DNA from: Parelaphostrongylus tenuis
Lineage: Eukaryota; Nematoda; Chromadorea; Rhabditida; Metastrongylidae
Assembly (NCBI GenBank): GCA_019055375.1
Contig: JAHQIW010000200.1
Span: 62,001 to 126,000, forward strand
Length of the DNA stretch: 64,000 bases
Direction of reading: 5' to 3'
In this document: one piece after another, positions 43,600 through 56,760 of the stretch
How positions within the stretch are numbered: position 1 is the first letter of the stretch
How the letters are laid out: each line of letters begins with the position of its first letter
Program-made: the position numbers and the translations under genes
The notes under the pieces: generated by a model
Databases searched by the model: none
Seen by the model: only the letters and a program-made list of their open reading frames with translations
Told to the model about the DNA's origin: nothing

Positions 43600-46500
43600 A
43601 AGCTGTTGATGAAGATTGGTAGAGAGCTTTTTCAGGTGCTCCTGTCTTATCTTATCTGCATGCAAGGGACGTTCGATCTTTACCGACAATATAGCATATC
43701 GGTCTTTGAAAAGAAAAACAGGTGGAACGCCAAAATAATCTCTTTCATTTCACATATCGATGAGAGTACGTGGCTACTGATATGAGATTCGAGTAGTCTA
43801 TGCGGATTGATTACCTCCATTGCCTTTGAAAGCTGCAGCTGCTCTATCAGAGCAACGGAGTGCAATCTTTTGGTTTTGTGACTATCGAAGCTTTCGTGGG
43901 CCTTATGAATATTCTTTTCTATTTTCTGCAGCAGCGGTCATATACTGTTCTTCTCTCGTTGAGATGTTCCCTCATCGCTTCCTCTGCAGTCGTTTTGTGA
44001 GTCGACGTGATTTTTCGGTTGCTTGCGGCCTATGTGACTTCCAGACTGACATTTCAGCTCGCTTTCTAAAGTTAAATGTCTCTTATCAATTGTCGAATTT
44101 TCTCCTTCATAGCGCCAGCGTGTAAACGTCGATCGATGCAGTCGTAATCCTCGCCGATGTTGCTGATGAATGGTATCTATCTCAAGAGCCGACTAACGCT
44201 TCTGAATAAATTCCCAGTTTATAGTAGTTTTGGAATTTCCGTTCTTCAAGCAATTTTCTTGACTTTTTGAAGGAGAACGGAATGAGTCGGTGGCCTGATC
44301 CCGTGTAGAATATTGGAGCAACGGTGAAATAGATTATTTGGAACCTTCGATTTACTAATGATGTGATATTATGGTATTCCCATTGGGAGACTCACCATGT
44401 TCACCGTTGCAAGTGAATTTTCTGGAAGGAGCTACCTTGGACTGCTTTAGGTTGTCATGATAAACTCAGACAGCCTTACACCTGTTTTTTCCATTCAAAT
44501 TCTGTGGGCTAATGGGCCCTTTCGGGCGTTTTTCCTAGTTCCTATTCTGTGCGCCTATGATATCCAATGATAACTCTGTCCAAGCTGATTGATTTACCTT
44601 CTATTTTTTATTACTATGTTGTGATCACAGTCGCTTTGACGAAAAATCTCTACACTTTGAAATGTTATATATGCGACATTGATATATGCCTTTGCAAAAG
44701 TATGAACTTTAGGCTGCGGCAAAGGAAGGGGATAAAACGTCAACAGAAATCAGAAGAACAGCGCTTCAGCGTAATGCGGAATCATCGCCAGCTGGTGATC
44801 AGCAGGCTCCGGCACAAAATGCATTGAACGAAAAGAGATGGTCACGCAACGTGAGGAATCGGATATTAAGGGAAGATGAGAATTCGTCGAAACTTAAACT
44901 CCGCCACCCCAGAGACGCGGAGAAAATCGCCTTTTTTTCTTTATTTGGGAATGAACTGTGTGCCTTGTATTAATTAAGTGAATATCTCATATACATAAAG
45001 CCTTTGATTCTGTCCGAAGCGACTAGCCATCTGCTGACCACCGCATGTTGAGTGTCGAAATCCTCCGACATTTCAGCTACCATAATCGAAAAAGAAAACA
45101 CTCAAATGTCATCAGATTATCAGATTATTATTGTTTTTGAACGAGGTGTATATAAACAGTCGAAAGTAAAGGAAATAAGACAATCGTAGGCTTCAGAAGC
45201 GACTATCGTCACTAAATAGCGGACTGTCCCTGAGGGACTTTTATAACGGTTTTTTTTTGTAAAAAAAAGCACCCATGTGTCCTCAAAAATCACCGATTCT
45301 CGGCGAGAAAATGCATGGCTGCAAAAAGGAACATATTATCAACTGTTTGTATCTTTCTTCTTATTCTAATCATGCCTTTGTAGTTTTTTGAAACTTGAAA
45401 AATGCATACTGGAATTTTAAGGTTTCCGGATAGGCTTTCATAGTACCTTTCAATACCTGAAAAAAAGGAATGCGTTTTGCTTTTTGCCTGGAGTTCGTGT
45501 AACTTCATTGCGGACTGAATTGATACTTATTAGTTCGATACCAATTTCAGGGAAACTTTCTTGCTACTTAGGAGTAGGTTATTCATTGAAGAAAGTGCTC
45601 TTAGCATAATGAATGCTCGCGTGTCTTGAAATTTTCACGCTTTATCAGAGATTTTTTGATTTACCGTTGTACACAATACCAAAGCACTTATAGTTTCTTT
45701 CAAGTAATCCAGGCACGAATCTCGTGCTAGGAAGGATTTTAATGCTGGATAGAAGATTCTCCAATGCAATTTTCAGTCCACTCAGAAGCTTAATTCTCAG
45801 GGATACTTCTACACGCAGCTTTTTTATAGAGAAGCTCATTTTACAACGCTGTAGCATTCGAAATAGAATTATGTTTTATATACGCTGCTCCACTTTTATT
45901 CTTACTGCTCTTACGTTTCCGTGGACAATGCTTGTACGTTAACCTATCATTGGTCATCACTGAAATGTGTTTGGTTTTAATGGAGAAGCTTCCTTACAGT
46001 GCTGTCGCAGAAGTCGTGCAGAATTTTTCGTTATTTAGTCAGAAATTTTACTCTTCGCTTTGAAGAGAGTTCTAGGTTCTTTTTGTTGAAACTTCACAAG
46101 AGAAACATCGTTCTATCTTTATAGAGCTTTGGCTTTGTCATTTGCACTTCATTTTGCCAGATAAAACTGCTCTTAACTCTAAACCCAAGCAGCAGTGCGT
46201 TATGCACGAAAGTGGTACGAGCGTGCATAGAATTTTGAGGTATCAGGGTCATATCTATCCTATTCTAGATTTCTCGCCAGTGCGGAAAAAAAATCTAGAT
46301 TCAATAACAGAAGTCGCAAACTACATGTGAATCGGGTCTTCGATGGAGTTTTTATGATAGCCATCATGGCTGCAATTGTTTGTCATTTGCCAAGCTCACT
46401 AACTCCTGAGTGTTCCACATATTTCCAATCAAGTGCTCTCACAAAAGTGCTGGAACAGCTGTTTTTACAATTTATTCATCATTCGCGCTCATTCTCTATT

Positions 46501-48420
46501 ATAGGGAAGAGTGGCCGAGCAAATGCTCTCCTGATGGCGAAGTCGCCGAAACACATGCGTATGCCAAACTGCTGCTTTGGATGATCCAACCTAACCTCGA
46601 ACTGCTCAAAACATTCTCAAAGCACTATATAGGAATGTTTTAACGAAGTTGGTACTAAGCACTCGACTAAAGCTATATATTATCATATACCACCTGCAAT
46701 GCATTGACTGTAAAACAACTGGTTAGTGATAAATTCACCTGATCACAGTTCATTATTGTTCGGCGCTTCTTCCCTATTATGGGGGAGAATGGATTAACAA
46801 AACGACTTTGCGATAGCGAAATCGCTGTAACACACTTGCCTACCGAACTGTCTGCTTTGAATGAGAGAACCAAGTCTCGAAAGGGCGACAAATAATATCT
46901 TAATAATTATTTTACAAACACTACTTCTTTCCGAAAAACTTTTGCGAAACCGGTATACCTTTCCATCCGACTACCGTAACGGCAATTTCAACCTTCCTTA
47001 GAATGTGGACGTAGTGCACCACATCATTCTAATTACTCATTTGACATTTCTTGTAGCTAGTGAGAAATTATTGCGAGATCAGTTGAGATTCCAACTATTT
47101 ATTGAACCCACCGCTTCAACTGCTTGCAAGGGAAGGTCGCCGCTGTTTTGTCACTCATTATTTCTGAGTGAGTGACTAGACCCTTTCAAACCAGTGATAT
47201 TCTCCATATGAGCACTCAAGCTCCTCTGAGGAAGGTGAAGTCGCCGTAGAATCAGCTATCGCCTTGAAGAAGACATAGCATCTTCGCTCAAGTTTTTGGA
47301 AAAAGAACGTCCATATGAGACTTTGATATTCAGATTCGCCTTGAAAACGAGGGTTATTAATTTTCTCACGCATTCTATTGCTCGTCATCACGATTTTGAC
47401 TAACATTTTACTGTTTCTTTAAGAATCAACGCTACTACACTAAACCCTCATAGAAACCTTTATTATTGAGTACAACCATTTGTCATGAGTGTAGAAAGTT
47501 TATTTCGAGTGTACTGAAATACTATATTGGATTTGCAACACTAAATTCAACGAATGGCTTGGCATTGTGACAACGGAAATGAGCATACTAACCGCAGTTA
47601 TGCATTTTTTTTTACCATTGTTCAGCGGTGTTTTACTAGAATCATTTCGATCCACTTAACGTTTCATCCTTGCGGATCTGGTAGAGTTAGTCAAGAATTA
47701 TGTATTTAAGATTATGTATAACAAAAAATTCAAGCAAAAAATAAATGTAACATATAATATCACATAATCAACGATTACATTCATAGTTGTCAATCGATAT
47801 TTTTCCAAGTAAGTTCTAGTTGTTTTCTTTTATAATTTTATAAACGAAATCGAATCATATTATGCACAAAAAAAGGTATAAGTTTATAGTGAATAAGAAC
47901 CATACAATGTCAAAATACGAATTCGACAAAAATTCGGACTTGAGTGGCATCTAGATTCTTCAAGAATCATATGCAGCAGTTACATATGCCAGGTAGTAAA
48001 TGAAATTCGATTCAGACATTTGCTTCAAAGACCTTCGGATTCGTGCCAATTCTTCTCCATTAGACGAGTTTTATGTGCTCGTAGCTGATCGTTGCTGGCG
48101 CTGGTTGGGAATCTTCAACAGACTACAGTATATATGCTCAGTTTTTAGTAGAACTACGACAACACCCACCTAGGAATGACGGGTACAAAAGCGGTTCTTC
48201 GCACAATGACCGGTGAGTTGATTGGTGCGGTACGGAACTCCCTACAGATAAACGTCTTTTTTTAGCCCCCCGTCTTTTCAAACGCAATTTTAAACTTTTT
48301 TAACATTGTTTTTCTAGTCTGAACAATCTTCTTGTCAACATCTATGTGTGTTGTGTGCCAGTCTACATTGCCACACCTTATCTCGCAGATAACAAACTCG
48401 TCCTTGAACATTAAAAGTAT
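43600..48420. other. Gene-poor stretch with family 2-like repeats
   Basis: No exon could be supported. Between 46330 and 47270 three diverged units share GAGTGGCCGAGCAAATGCTC-like, GCGAAGTCGCCGAAACACA-like and ACTGCTCAAA-like pieces. A 46-bp string near 45113-45160 resembles 35199-35245 (CAGATT.TTATTGTTTTTGAA). Confidence 0.35.
47223..47262 (+). ncRNA. Decayed hammerhead-like motif, family 2
   Basis: CTCTGAGGAAGGTGAAGTC, GCCGTAGAATCAGCTATCG aligns with the 3447-3482 motif (CUGAAGA, stem II, GAAA, CAGCUAUCG). The core G8/A9 region and GAAA are altered, so it is inactive. It shows that the family extends beyond the obvious copies. Confidence 0.35.
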
Positions 48421-48425
48421 TGGAT

Positions 48426-51400
48426 TTAGTTAACAAAATCCACTTGCCTATTTGTTACTCTGACTGGTGTCGCATACAACGGCTCGTCGACTTGCTCGAA
48501 CATACTCTTCGGACGATTTTTGCGGTCGCTAAGAGGACTTCGGGTGACGCCGTAGTGGCGACGATCTTGTGGTGGACTACGATCAACGAACACACAACTG
48601 GCATGAAAGAGCACATCAGCATTCTAAAACATATTGTAATCGAGAATAGGTTTGAATAACGCGATTGTTGTCTCAGCACGACCTATGAGCATTTGCGTTA
48701 TGGCATATGAAAAGGTGGAAGATGTAGGTAATAGAGAAGTATGAATGAAAGTGCAATATCCAATAAAATGAATTTTAGTTCTAAGTACAATACATTTTTT
48801 TCTTCCCTTTGAGTTGAAAATAACAAAACAATTTCATTCAATTCTCTCAATTTCAGAATAATTCATAGCAGGTTCAATAGTTCTAGTTCCCGAAGCGCAT
48901 CAACCCATCGGAGCTTAACTGGTTCAGTATGATTACTTCTCTTTAGGTGGTACTAAGGAAACGATTTGATTCAGGGCAATCATCGACTTTGGATAAGAAG
49001 GGTGCAGTGAGTAAATAAAAAGTGTACCTCAACCTTAGCAGCTTTACAATATCCGGTCGTTGAGCAGTTCTCAGCGGCCGTGACGCTTGCGGCGACGTAT
49101 TGACAGCTAGGCGAATCGGCGCCAAAGGTGAACGAGGTGGCTGTATTTGTTCTAAGTTTAATAATTCTCTATATAGCAGAACAGGTTTCTATGCGCTTAC
49201 CTGTCCAACGACACCCATCTTACGATGAACAGGCGGTGGTGTAATCTGCATGAACGATACTGTGTCGATTATCGAGTCACTACGAGGACTAAACGATCAG
49301 ACATGTGTATTTCGTAGTCACAATTGATGGAAATCGGTGTACCTCTGTTCCGGTGAACGTTCGAACATACTGCGTGGACGATGCTGCTGTTGTCGACGCC
49401 ACGCACGAACTACTCCATCTGATCGTAAGCCAGTTGTCGAGGCAATTGTCGTCGCCTTAAAGCAAGCACCCTTAACTTCTCTCCACAAAGTGAATGCCAT
49501 AACTCTCACAGCTTCAGCGTCAAAATTTCTTTTATTATGAGTTGAGGTAATTGGAATTAGTAGAAATTGAGGTAAGAGGTCGTCAAATTTTCACCAATCA
49601 GCATAACATTCTCATCAATATGCATGACAATAATTTTTTGAACCATGCATTTGCAGTGTTATGGGCACTTGTACGGCCCAGCAAACGTGCTTCCTTGACA
49701 GCCTCGCCAGTTGGGCAGGCCGTTCGCTTTTAGCCAATCCTCTTGGCGGAAATCTGGCCTCCTACATAGAGAAGGTGCAGACGTACTAATTTTACGTTCC
49801 ATTAAGTGAAAATACTACTGAATGAGCAGTGTTGTACACTCGATTGGTCTTGACTGGTACCATCGAATATACCATACATTTCGTTTCGATCTTCCTAAAA
49901 CTACGCTGGAATTTCAATAAGCCTAATAATGATTTTTTTAAGATGGTAGCACAACTAACGAGGCTGCCAAGGCCGAAACGCGTGTATTTGGCTGTACAAA
50001 TTACCAAACAGACTATATGCATGGCTCAAAAAATCATCATTAAGCATATTGGAATTTGAGCGTGGTTTTGAGAAAACACTTTAAACGAAAGGTATTCTCG
50101 TCAATATCTAGAAAGAATATATTAGAATCACTTGTAGTGCACACTCAGCGAAAAATTCTACAGCAACTCCAGAATAATTTTTCTATCGTTTGTTAAGTGT
50201 GGGAAATAAAACTAGGATACGACGATTTTTCTGCATGTCTTCACTTACTGGAGAGTGAGTAGCGCAATGACAGTCCACCCGTTCATTAGGCGGACTCTAC
50301 AACCTATCTATGCTCTAGATCGACCCTACACCAGGTTTACCAAGGCTCGCATCCTTCCGAAGAAATTCCCATCAGACTTCTTTGAGACAACTACACCTCT
50401 TTTAATCCACGTACGAGCACCCAATTGCGACTACGTTAAAATTCCAAGGAGCATCTAGTTGACCAGGATTGAACGACTATCGTAATAAAGGCAAAAAAAG
50501 TCTTTACGAAGCAGCCAAAGTTACACAAAAGGTTTGAAGACCTTTGTTGATGGTGGACGCGAGGTAACGTATAGGATACAAGTGCTTCTATTAGCACAGT
50601 ATGATATATGCGCTGTTAGATGCGTAGTAATAATATTAGTCAATAATTGACTTACTACAATTGGTATAACAGGTGTGGTATCGGTGTGCTGTGGCATCGA
50701 TTCTTTCTGTTCGATCGACAGCTTACGATAAGTAGAGTATGGCATAGCTTGAGGAGGACTGAAACAAATTCATTTTAGGAATTTGGAAGTAGGAATAACA
50801 TCCCGCCCATGCGAGACTCGGTGCGGCTGGTTAACCTGATATTTTGTGGACCCCAGAACATCTCTGAAGAACGTCAAATGGCCGAAAAGTCTGCCACTGT
50901 ATTGTTGCTATGCTGTATTACACAACAAATGCCATTATTATCAAGATCGCATCTGTCTACCAAGGAAAATACTGAATTATTCATATAGTGCCGAGGCTGA
51001 CAGATAGCCGGTCTTGGGAATCAGGATGAAATTAGCATTCAGAAGCTCTTACTTGATATTTAAGCAAGCATATGTACGCTATTACCACTAATAAATAACA
51101 TAATTATGATGGGGAAGTGAGTTTTTATTATGGTGTTGATGGGCCCAGAGTTATAGCTGTGACTCATTCCATACAATCACAACCGGATAAAAGCGAATAT
51201 TACCGTCAAAAGTACATTCAAAAACGGTGATGACATGAAGAAAGCATTTTATGCTTGACCTTGAGGAAGCCAAATGACTATGGTTTTTTTTAATGACAGA
51301 CATCAGACGGTGTTACACGTGTCCCATAATCATCAGTTGTTGTTTTGGCGGATTCTTCGCCGGCTTCTTCATCTAGGCATTTTCCATTGGACGTTCTCTT

Positions 51401-51957
51401 GTCAAAAGAATACTGATAACGACAAAGTAATTTCAAATAAAACACTGGTAATGTGTGCGCCATTAGAGCACTACCAGACGTTTGTGCGCTTGCAAGCTGA
51501 TTCGATTAGCGTTAATATTCTTTGTGTGAGTGACAATGCGGAAGTGAGGTTTTATTTCTGCATTGGAATAATGATTCGAACATTAATGAGTAGCACTTCT
51601 CATCCGAGCATATATTTATTCCTGGGAAAGAGCTATGATAAAACTGCAGATAGCACAGGTTAGCTAACAATTCATACTATGAATTTAATAGTAGTATAAA
51701 CCGCTTTTAGATTTTTTTTCGCTAGCTGCTATACACCGAAGCAATTTTGACATTTTCGGGCTGAATTTTTCTACTGCCCTAATAATCTCATATTCGCTTA
51801 CAAATCATTTAAAATGCTAGTCATAATTAAGGACGATTGAATAGTATCAGCATACCAACCTTGTTTCATTGCTATACAAGCTGCTGCACGCTGAATCACA
51901 ACTAACCGAAGAACGATGACTGATTGAAGGAGATGAGCATCGTGTCGACGGAATCGT
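48426..51957 (-). CDS. Ser/Pro-rich protein gene, 3' exons
   Basis: A chain of exons whose phases all agree: 51957-51907, 50758-50656 (AMPYSTYRKLSIEQKES, then a GTAAGT donor), 49455-49343, 49288-49201, 49140-49034 and 48597-48426, ending in TAA. The protein part is low-complexity and disordered, rich in Ser, Pro, Arg and Gln, with no membrane segment. A short motif occurs twice, RPRSMFERSPEQ and RPKSMFEQVDEP, and SPPQD/PPRSP/TPPPV clusters look like SH3 or kinase targets. It probably continues upstream into the exons at 56761-57941. The intron 50655-49456 carries a hammerhead repeat composite. I do not recognise the family; a cytoskeletal or signalling scaffold is only a guess. Confidence 0.6.
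49663..49722 (-). ncRNA. Degenerate type I hammerhead, family 1 copy D-minus
   Basis: CUGCCCAA with stem partner, core CUGGCGA, stem II GGC with loop, GGAAGC in place of GAAA, and ACGUUUGCUGGGCCGUACA. The same overall fold can be drawn, but A6 and the GAAA box are changed, so it is probably inactive. Confidence 0.45.
49945..50001 (+). ncRNA. Degenerate type I hammerhead, family 1 copy D-plus
   Basis: Core CUAACGA (G5 to A), stem II GGC/GCC with loop UGCCAAG, intact GAAA, short stem III AC(GCGU)GU and then AUUUGGCUGUACA. One core residue is lost, and stem I pairing upstream is weak. Confidence 0.45.
50800..51030 (+). mobile_element. Penelope-like repeat fragment, family 2
   Basis: CTCTGAAGAACGTC, GGCCGAAAAGTC at 50863-50895 is a decayed ribozyme region. 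The downstream end GCCGAGGCTGACAGATAGCC with GGTCTTGGGA matches 3550-3585. It lies in an intron of the Ser/Pro-rich gene, on the opposite strand. Confidence 0.4.
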
Positions 51958-51999
51958 CTGCAAGAGTTGTGAGGACAGTGGTGTTTTCATCTCAAAGAT

Positions 52000-54900
52000 A
52001 AAACTTATAATCGATTGACTTTGCATATAACGAATCTATATATCTAATATCATATTTCTAAATTCAAATTTACTATTCTAAGGAGATAAATCAGATCTAC
52101 GGAGGATAATACGTTTAGATGTTGTCCATCTAGGAGCACTAAGGTTTCGAACTAGCGCGGGTATTAACAAAATCCCAATTTTTGTTAAATCAAGCAGTTT
52201 GCTGCGAAAAAATCGCTTAATAATTAGAGGTGATTATCGACAAGGAGCAAGGAAATTTGCGTAATTCGCAACACGACTTATGATTTATTATTCGAGTTCG
52301 AGGCCGAAGATGCTCTTTCTTGATAATGCCACGTTGAATTTGCTGCAAACTGTTAATAGCTCATGTTTACTGAAAGGAAGCTTGTTCGTCACCTATTCTT
52401 CGTTACAAGTGCATCGCATCGATTGTTGAAAAAATTAGCTTCACAAGCAATTAGTGGAGTTGTCATGATAAATGGACTGATTTTGAGCAATCAGCACCGG
52501 TGACGCCAATAACACCACATGCACCTTGGTGCTTTTCAGTTATAAGGGAACAAATGAATATTCGATATCACTCATGTGCAGGAATTTTCATAGAAGCGTA
52601 AGCAATCATTCGACAGCTTGAGTCTCTAGCTGGTGCTATACATGGCTCCTCTATTCAAAAACCTTCTTACAACATTGTAGAATCCAAAGTAATATATTAT
52701 TTTATGTCTGCTGCGCACCTTCATTTTTATCGCGCATATAATTCGCTAGAAGCACGAAAATCATATGAACGTGTATAGAAAACCTAGTAGTATTTGGATC
52801 AATCATTTCATAAGGACTCTTTTTCAAAGTGGAGAAGAAATTCCTGATTCAATAGCAAGTTGCAGCGCACATGTCTATCCCGTCAGGTCATTAATCGATC
52901 CCTCCCTCCCTCTTTCCCACCCCGTAGATTAGGTAGATTAGCCGCTAAACAAGCCACATAATATGTGAAATTCGATTTTGCTTTCCCTACTACACTGCAG
53001 TAGAAAGGTCTTTCGAGAAAGTAAGCACAGCGTTGGATTCATCCAAACTTACGCTATCGAATGATTATTAATAGTTCAAAGGAAGTGCTCTGCCCGGCGA
53101 GGTGTAAAACACAAATATTTTCTTTCTTCTACAGCAATATCAAAAGGACTTTCCCAAAAAGCAAACACATTTTCGAGTTCTCCGAGACTTGTGCTATCGG
53201 AAGAGTACTAGTACTCCGAGCAAGGATTGAAGAAATGCAAAATCGCGAATCTTCTAGCTTAAATTAAGTGAATTCAAAAGGTATATTTTATTTCTCATAT
53301 TGCTTGTTTTTAACGCTGTACCAGTCAAAACGAGATTTTGTTTCACATTTAAATTTTTGCCTGATGAAGTTTTTCATAACAAAATTTTGACTGTAAGATA
53401 AAGCAAATTTTTCTGATTATGACAATGTGTTTGCTCTTGAGAAAGAACTTGTAGCTCTGCAATTTGCACCCTAGCCGACTAGAATTGCTCACTAAGTGTG
53501 AAACCCAATATTCTTCCGGTCGTTACACAGCTCGAAGAAGTCCTTTCTAAAAGCCAAATATACCAATCTGATCGAAAAGATTTTCTCTATCTAGCGATTA
53601 GAAGTTCACTACAACAAAACTTCTATCCGGTGAGAAATCTTTGAATGAGAGACAAAATATTATTTTGATGGTGAGGCCCCAAAATAAGCTTCTTGAAAAA
53701 TTACATATATGAATGAGATTCACTTGATTTGAGATATCGAAAAACTGCAGAAACGTATTGCAAAACGAAGTTTACATTTTTACCAAAGGTCTCAAGTGGC
53801 GCCGCATTCCTAAACATCCTTTCCTAAAATCCTACCGCATTTTCAAATATCATACTTTACTAAGAGATTCAGATAATGCTGTTGTCAAATGTCTTTATTC
53901 TTACTATCTAAACGTATAAGTCAAAATCAATATCAATTAGGCTTAAGACTAAGTCTAAGCCTAAGCCCAAATGCGGCAGGATTCTAGAAAAGGTCCAAAA
54001 ATTTTCATCAACTGTCCCGTTCTTTATTTAAAACTTGCAAGGAGTTTTTTCCAGCGAAATATAAGCGAGATAAAAAAAACGCGTGATCGTGCAAAGCATA
54101 ATTTTATTCGGGACTTTACAGCGTTATGAAAAAATGCCCACTAGAGCTGTAGTAAGAGCTTTAATCTTTCGAATGGTTAGTAGTACTCATGTGAAAAATT
54201 TTTGTACAAGTAATGAAGTCGAATATTCTTTTGTTCCTTCATAACCAAAAAGTGTTGAAACTTTTTTTATCATTTCTGGAGATCAGCGGTCACGAGCAGC
54301 TCTGCAGAGTCAGCTGTGAAAACCAGGTTTCACGAGTTCTTCTAAAACCCACATGGAGTCTAGCTGTTAGTAATATTCAATCTCATACCGTCCCTCATAT
54401 ACTTCTTTCAACGAGCAGTGTACAGTCTCCGTGTATTTAGCCTGATACAATTAGCTATGGCACATCTCCAAGTGTATAAATGATATCGGTCAATTTAGTT
54501 AGCACTGCAGGACCGAGACCGCACTTTCTCAGTTCATGTACTTCTCAGAGTCCGAGCTTACCATTGAACTATATCTAACCTTCTTATCATTCGGTATTGC
54601 GAGAACGGTTTCAGACTCCTGACAAAGAATAAATCAATGGGATCCGTTCACTAAATTGACGTGAAGTGTGAAGAAGGTTGATTCTCATCACTTATCAGTC
54701 ATTAAAATGTCTTTCACTTTATAGAGCATCATAGAGACGACTGAAATCATAAATAGACAAACAATAACTTGACATTGTGGTTGCCATCGATATCTTACGT
54801 GCTTACGTCGTTCTGGACATGAGTTGCTTTAAGTTAGAGACTCCGAAGGAGTGAATGGCTTGAAAAGGCCGAGGCCGGATCGAACCAACAACCATGCTTA

Positions 54901-55150
54901 TAGATACACACTTTTGTGATATACTATTCTTTCAAATATAAATACGCGTTGCATTCTTCCGTGAACCACTCCATTACTGATTTCGTATAACTATGTAACC
55001 ATGTCATTCTGCAGTATTTAGGAGCCTTCTCATAACGCCAGATGTACTTTTAAAATCCAAATACTTTGCGATTCAAACTTCTGTTTTTTTCGAACTAAAG
55101 TTACGAAGCAACATGTGCCACATTATCCCCATTTACCTAGGCCACATATA
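52000..55150. other. Long intergenic or intronic stretch
   Basis: No exon was placed. It contains recurring pieces like AATCATTCGA.AGC (52600, 53055, also 22780 and 22935) that may be ends of an unnamed element, and a foldback at 53820-53996. If the 48.4-57.9 kb exons are one gene, this is intron. Confidence 0.35.
53820..53996. repeat. Foldback with telomere-like palindrome at its centre
   Basis: Outer arms TCCTAAAATCCTACCGCATTT and AAATGCGGCAGGATTCTAGA are inverted. At 53937-53968, TTAGGCTTAAGACT faces AAGTCTAAGCCTAA, a palindrome built on the nematode telomere unit TTAGGC. About 175 bp, non-coding. Confidence 0.45.
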
Positions 55151-55159
55151 CAGATGGTG

Positions 55160-55516
55160 ATTTTAATCCGGTCGCTGGCGACGATTCCTATCGAGATCGT
55201 GTCGACAGCGGCATTGGTGGCGTCGAGCAGATAGGAAGGTGCATATCGCCATAAATTAGGCGTTGGCGATGCGAAATCGGGAACGGAACGCACGAAAGCC
55301 GAGGGCCATCATGTTGGGCGATCATAATTGAGAACGAAATTTGCAGAGTGTGAGAGAAGAGAGCTGATCCTCTAGAGTATGCCGACAATGTGGTTCTGGA
55401 AACCGGGTACGCTAAACGATCACCGCATTCCATATAGGAAACCGCTCTGGGAAAGCGAAAGCGCTCCATCAAATTCACCAATCAAGAAAAGTGGCCGTTT
55501 GCATTCAGCCATGGTT
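55160..55516 (-). CDS. Candidate exon region, Ser/Pro-rich
   Basis: A minus-strand frame of about 97 codons with PISHRQRLIYGDMHLP and STPPMPLSTRSR, similar in composition to the Ser/Pro-rich gene on either side. After an in-frame TAG, the same frame continues as ESSPATGLKSPS to a GTATAT donor. An overlapping frame begins with ATG at 55513 (MAECKRPLFLIGEFDG). Exon limits and frame are unresolved. Confidence 0.3.
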
Positions 55517-56760
55517 GCCTCATAAAACAAATGAAGGAATTTTTCAGGATATCTTCAACTTATCTTGCTTGGAGTACTCAGAATCCATAAACCAGTTTAA
55601 TGGCTGAAATCTGTTATCAGAATGTTGGGCTTAGGAGGCATTAATTTGGAACTATTCGACAATTCGTTCTATTGAGATCGATTGTTTCTGTAATTACAAC
55701 ATCCTTCTGACCAATACTGAATGAACATTTCTATTCAACAATTACCATATAGGACGTCTTAGATGGCATACATAATTCTAAAAGTGTTATCCTCATCTAT
55801 TTTTTCCCTTGTTTTTGCAAAAAAGCCAGCAGTGAGTTCAATGACTTTCTTGAGCTTACTGAGTTCAAGAGTATCATTCCACTATACAATAAGGCGTGCT
55901 CTATATTACTACAGAGGATCACTGAAGAGGCAAACTACTAACATAAGCGATAAATATTTGAAATACAAAGCACTATCAAATATTGTTAACTGGTCAAAAG
56001 ATAAGAGTTAAAATAAGTAAGCTGGCCATCTTTTGACAACCCAATACCTGAATTATCAGCGATACAGCCGTTCATTTATAATAAGAATAATTACAGAGGA
56101 AATTGATTCTGATGTCAGTAAAGCCACTGGGTTTTATAAAAGCAATGAAGTAGAGAAAAGCTAAACTGCCAAAAGTCAAACGTGTAAAAAAAACGGATGA
56201 ACAGGTACTGTCAGCTGTTTTTAAGTTGTAGCGCGGTTCGGCGAAGAAAAGTCTATGAGTTAAGCTTAAGAAGCATCGGGACGAAATATAGCCGGTCTCT
56301 ATGCTTCTTATTTTTCAACGTTCCCAACGAAATTCTCTAAATCGTATCAACATTCACCCTCTCAAAATCTTTCTATAGATGAATTTTTGCTCTTCTAGAA
56401 GTAATCTATTCTCATTGTTTTCTGGATTGAACAAACTTTTCTTTTTCAAACTCTTTCGAACGAATTCTTTGTCCTTGAATTCACCATGCTCAACTTTCAT
56501 CAGGATATCAAAAATAATCCCCTCTTTTCCGAGATTGCGTACTCAGACTTTTTTACAATTTTCACTTCCACTATCTTTAAGTGAAATTTTAGAACAGTTA
56601 TTTCATGGTAGAAATTTCGACGCTCTCAAACGTCGTCACAAAATTGAGCCTGTCGATTGAAACACTTTTCGCGATCATGAATGTTCCCGCAATTGGAGCC
56701 CCTACTCTTCAGAAGGTCTCGCAGAAAATTCAGCGTGTTGATCCACTGCTCATTCATTAC

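Larger units (their letters stand above)
49600..50085. mobile_element. Hammerhead repeat composite, family 1 copy D
   Basis: A minus-strand copy (about 49855-49600) and a plus-strand ribozyme with tail (about 49935-50085) face away from each other, separated by a partial minus-strand tail (CTACGCTGGAATTTCAATAAG). This repeats the inverted plan of the 26-27 kb composite. Tail strings GCATGGCTCAAAAAATCATC and GAATTTGAGCGTGGTT match the other copies. Non-coding, in an intron of the Ser/Pro-rich gene. Confidence 0.6.

Noticed and set aside
51274..51663. Plus-strand ORF of 129 codons
   Set aside because: Composition is AT-driven, no splice support or motif; a few frames this long are expected by chance.
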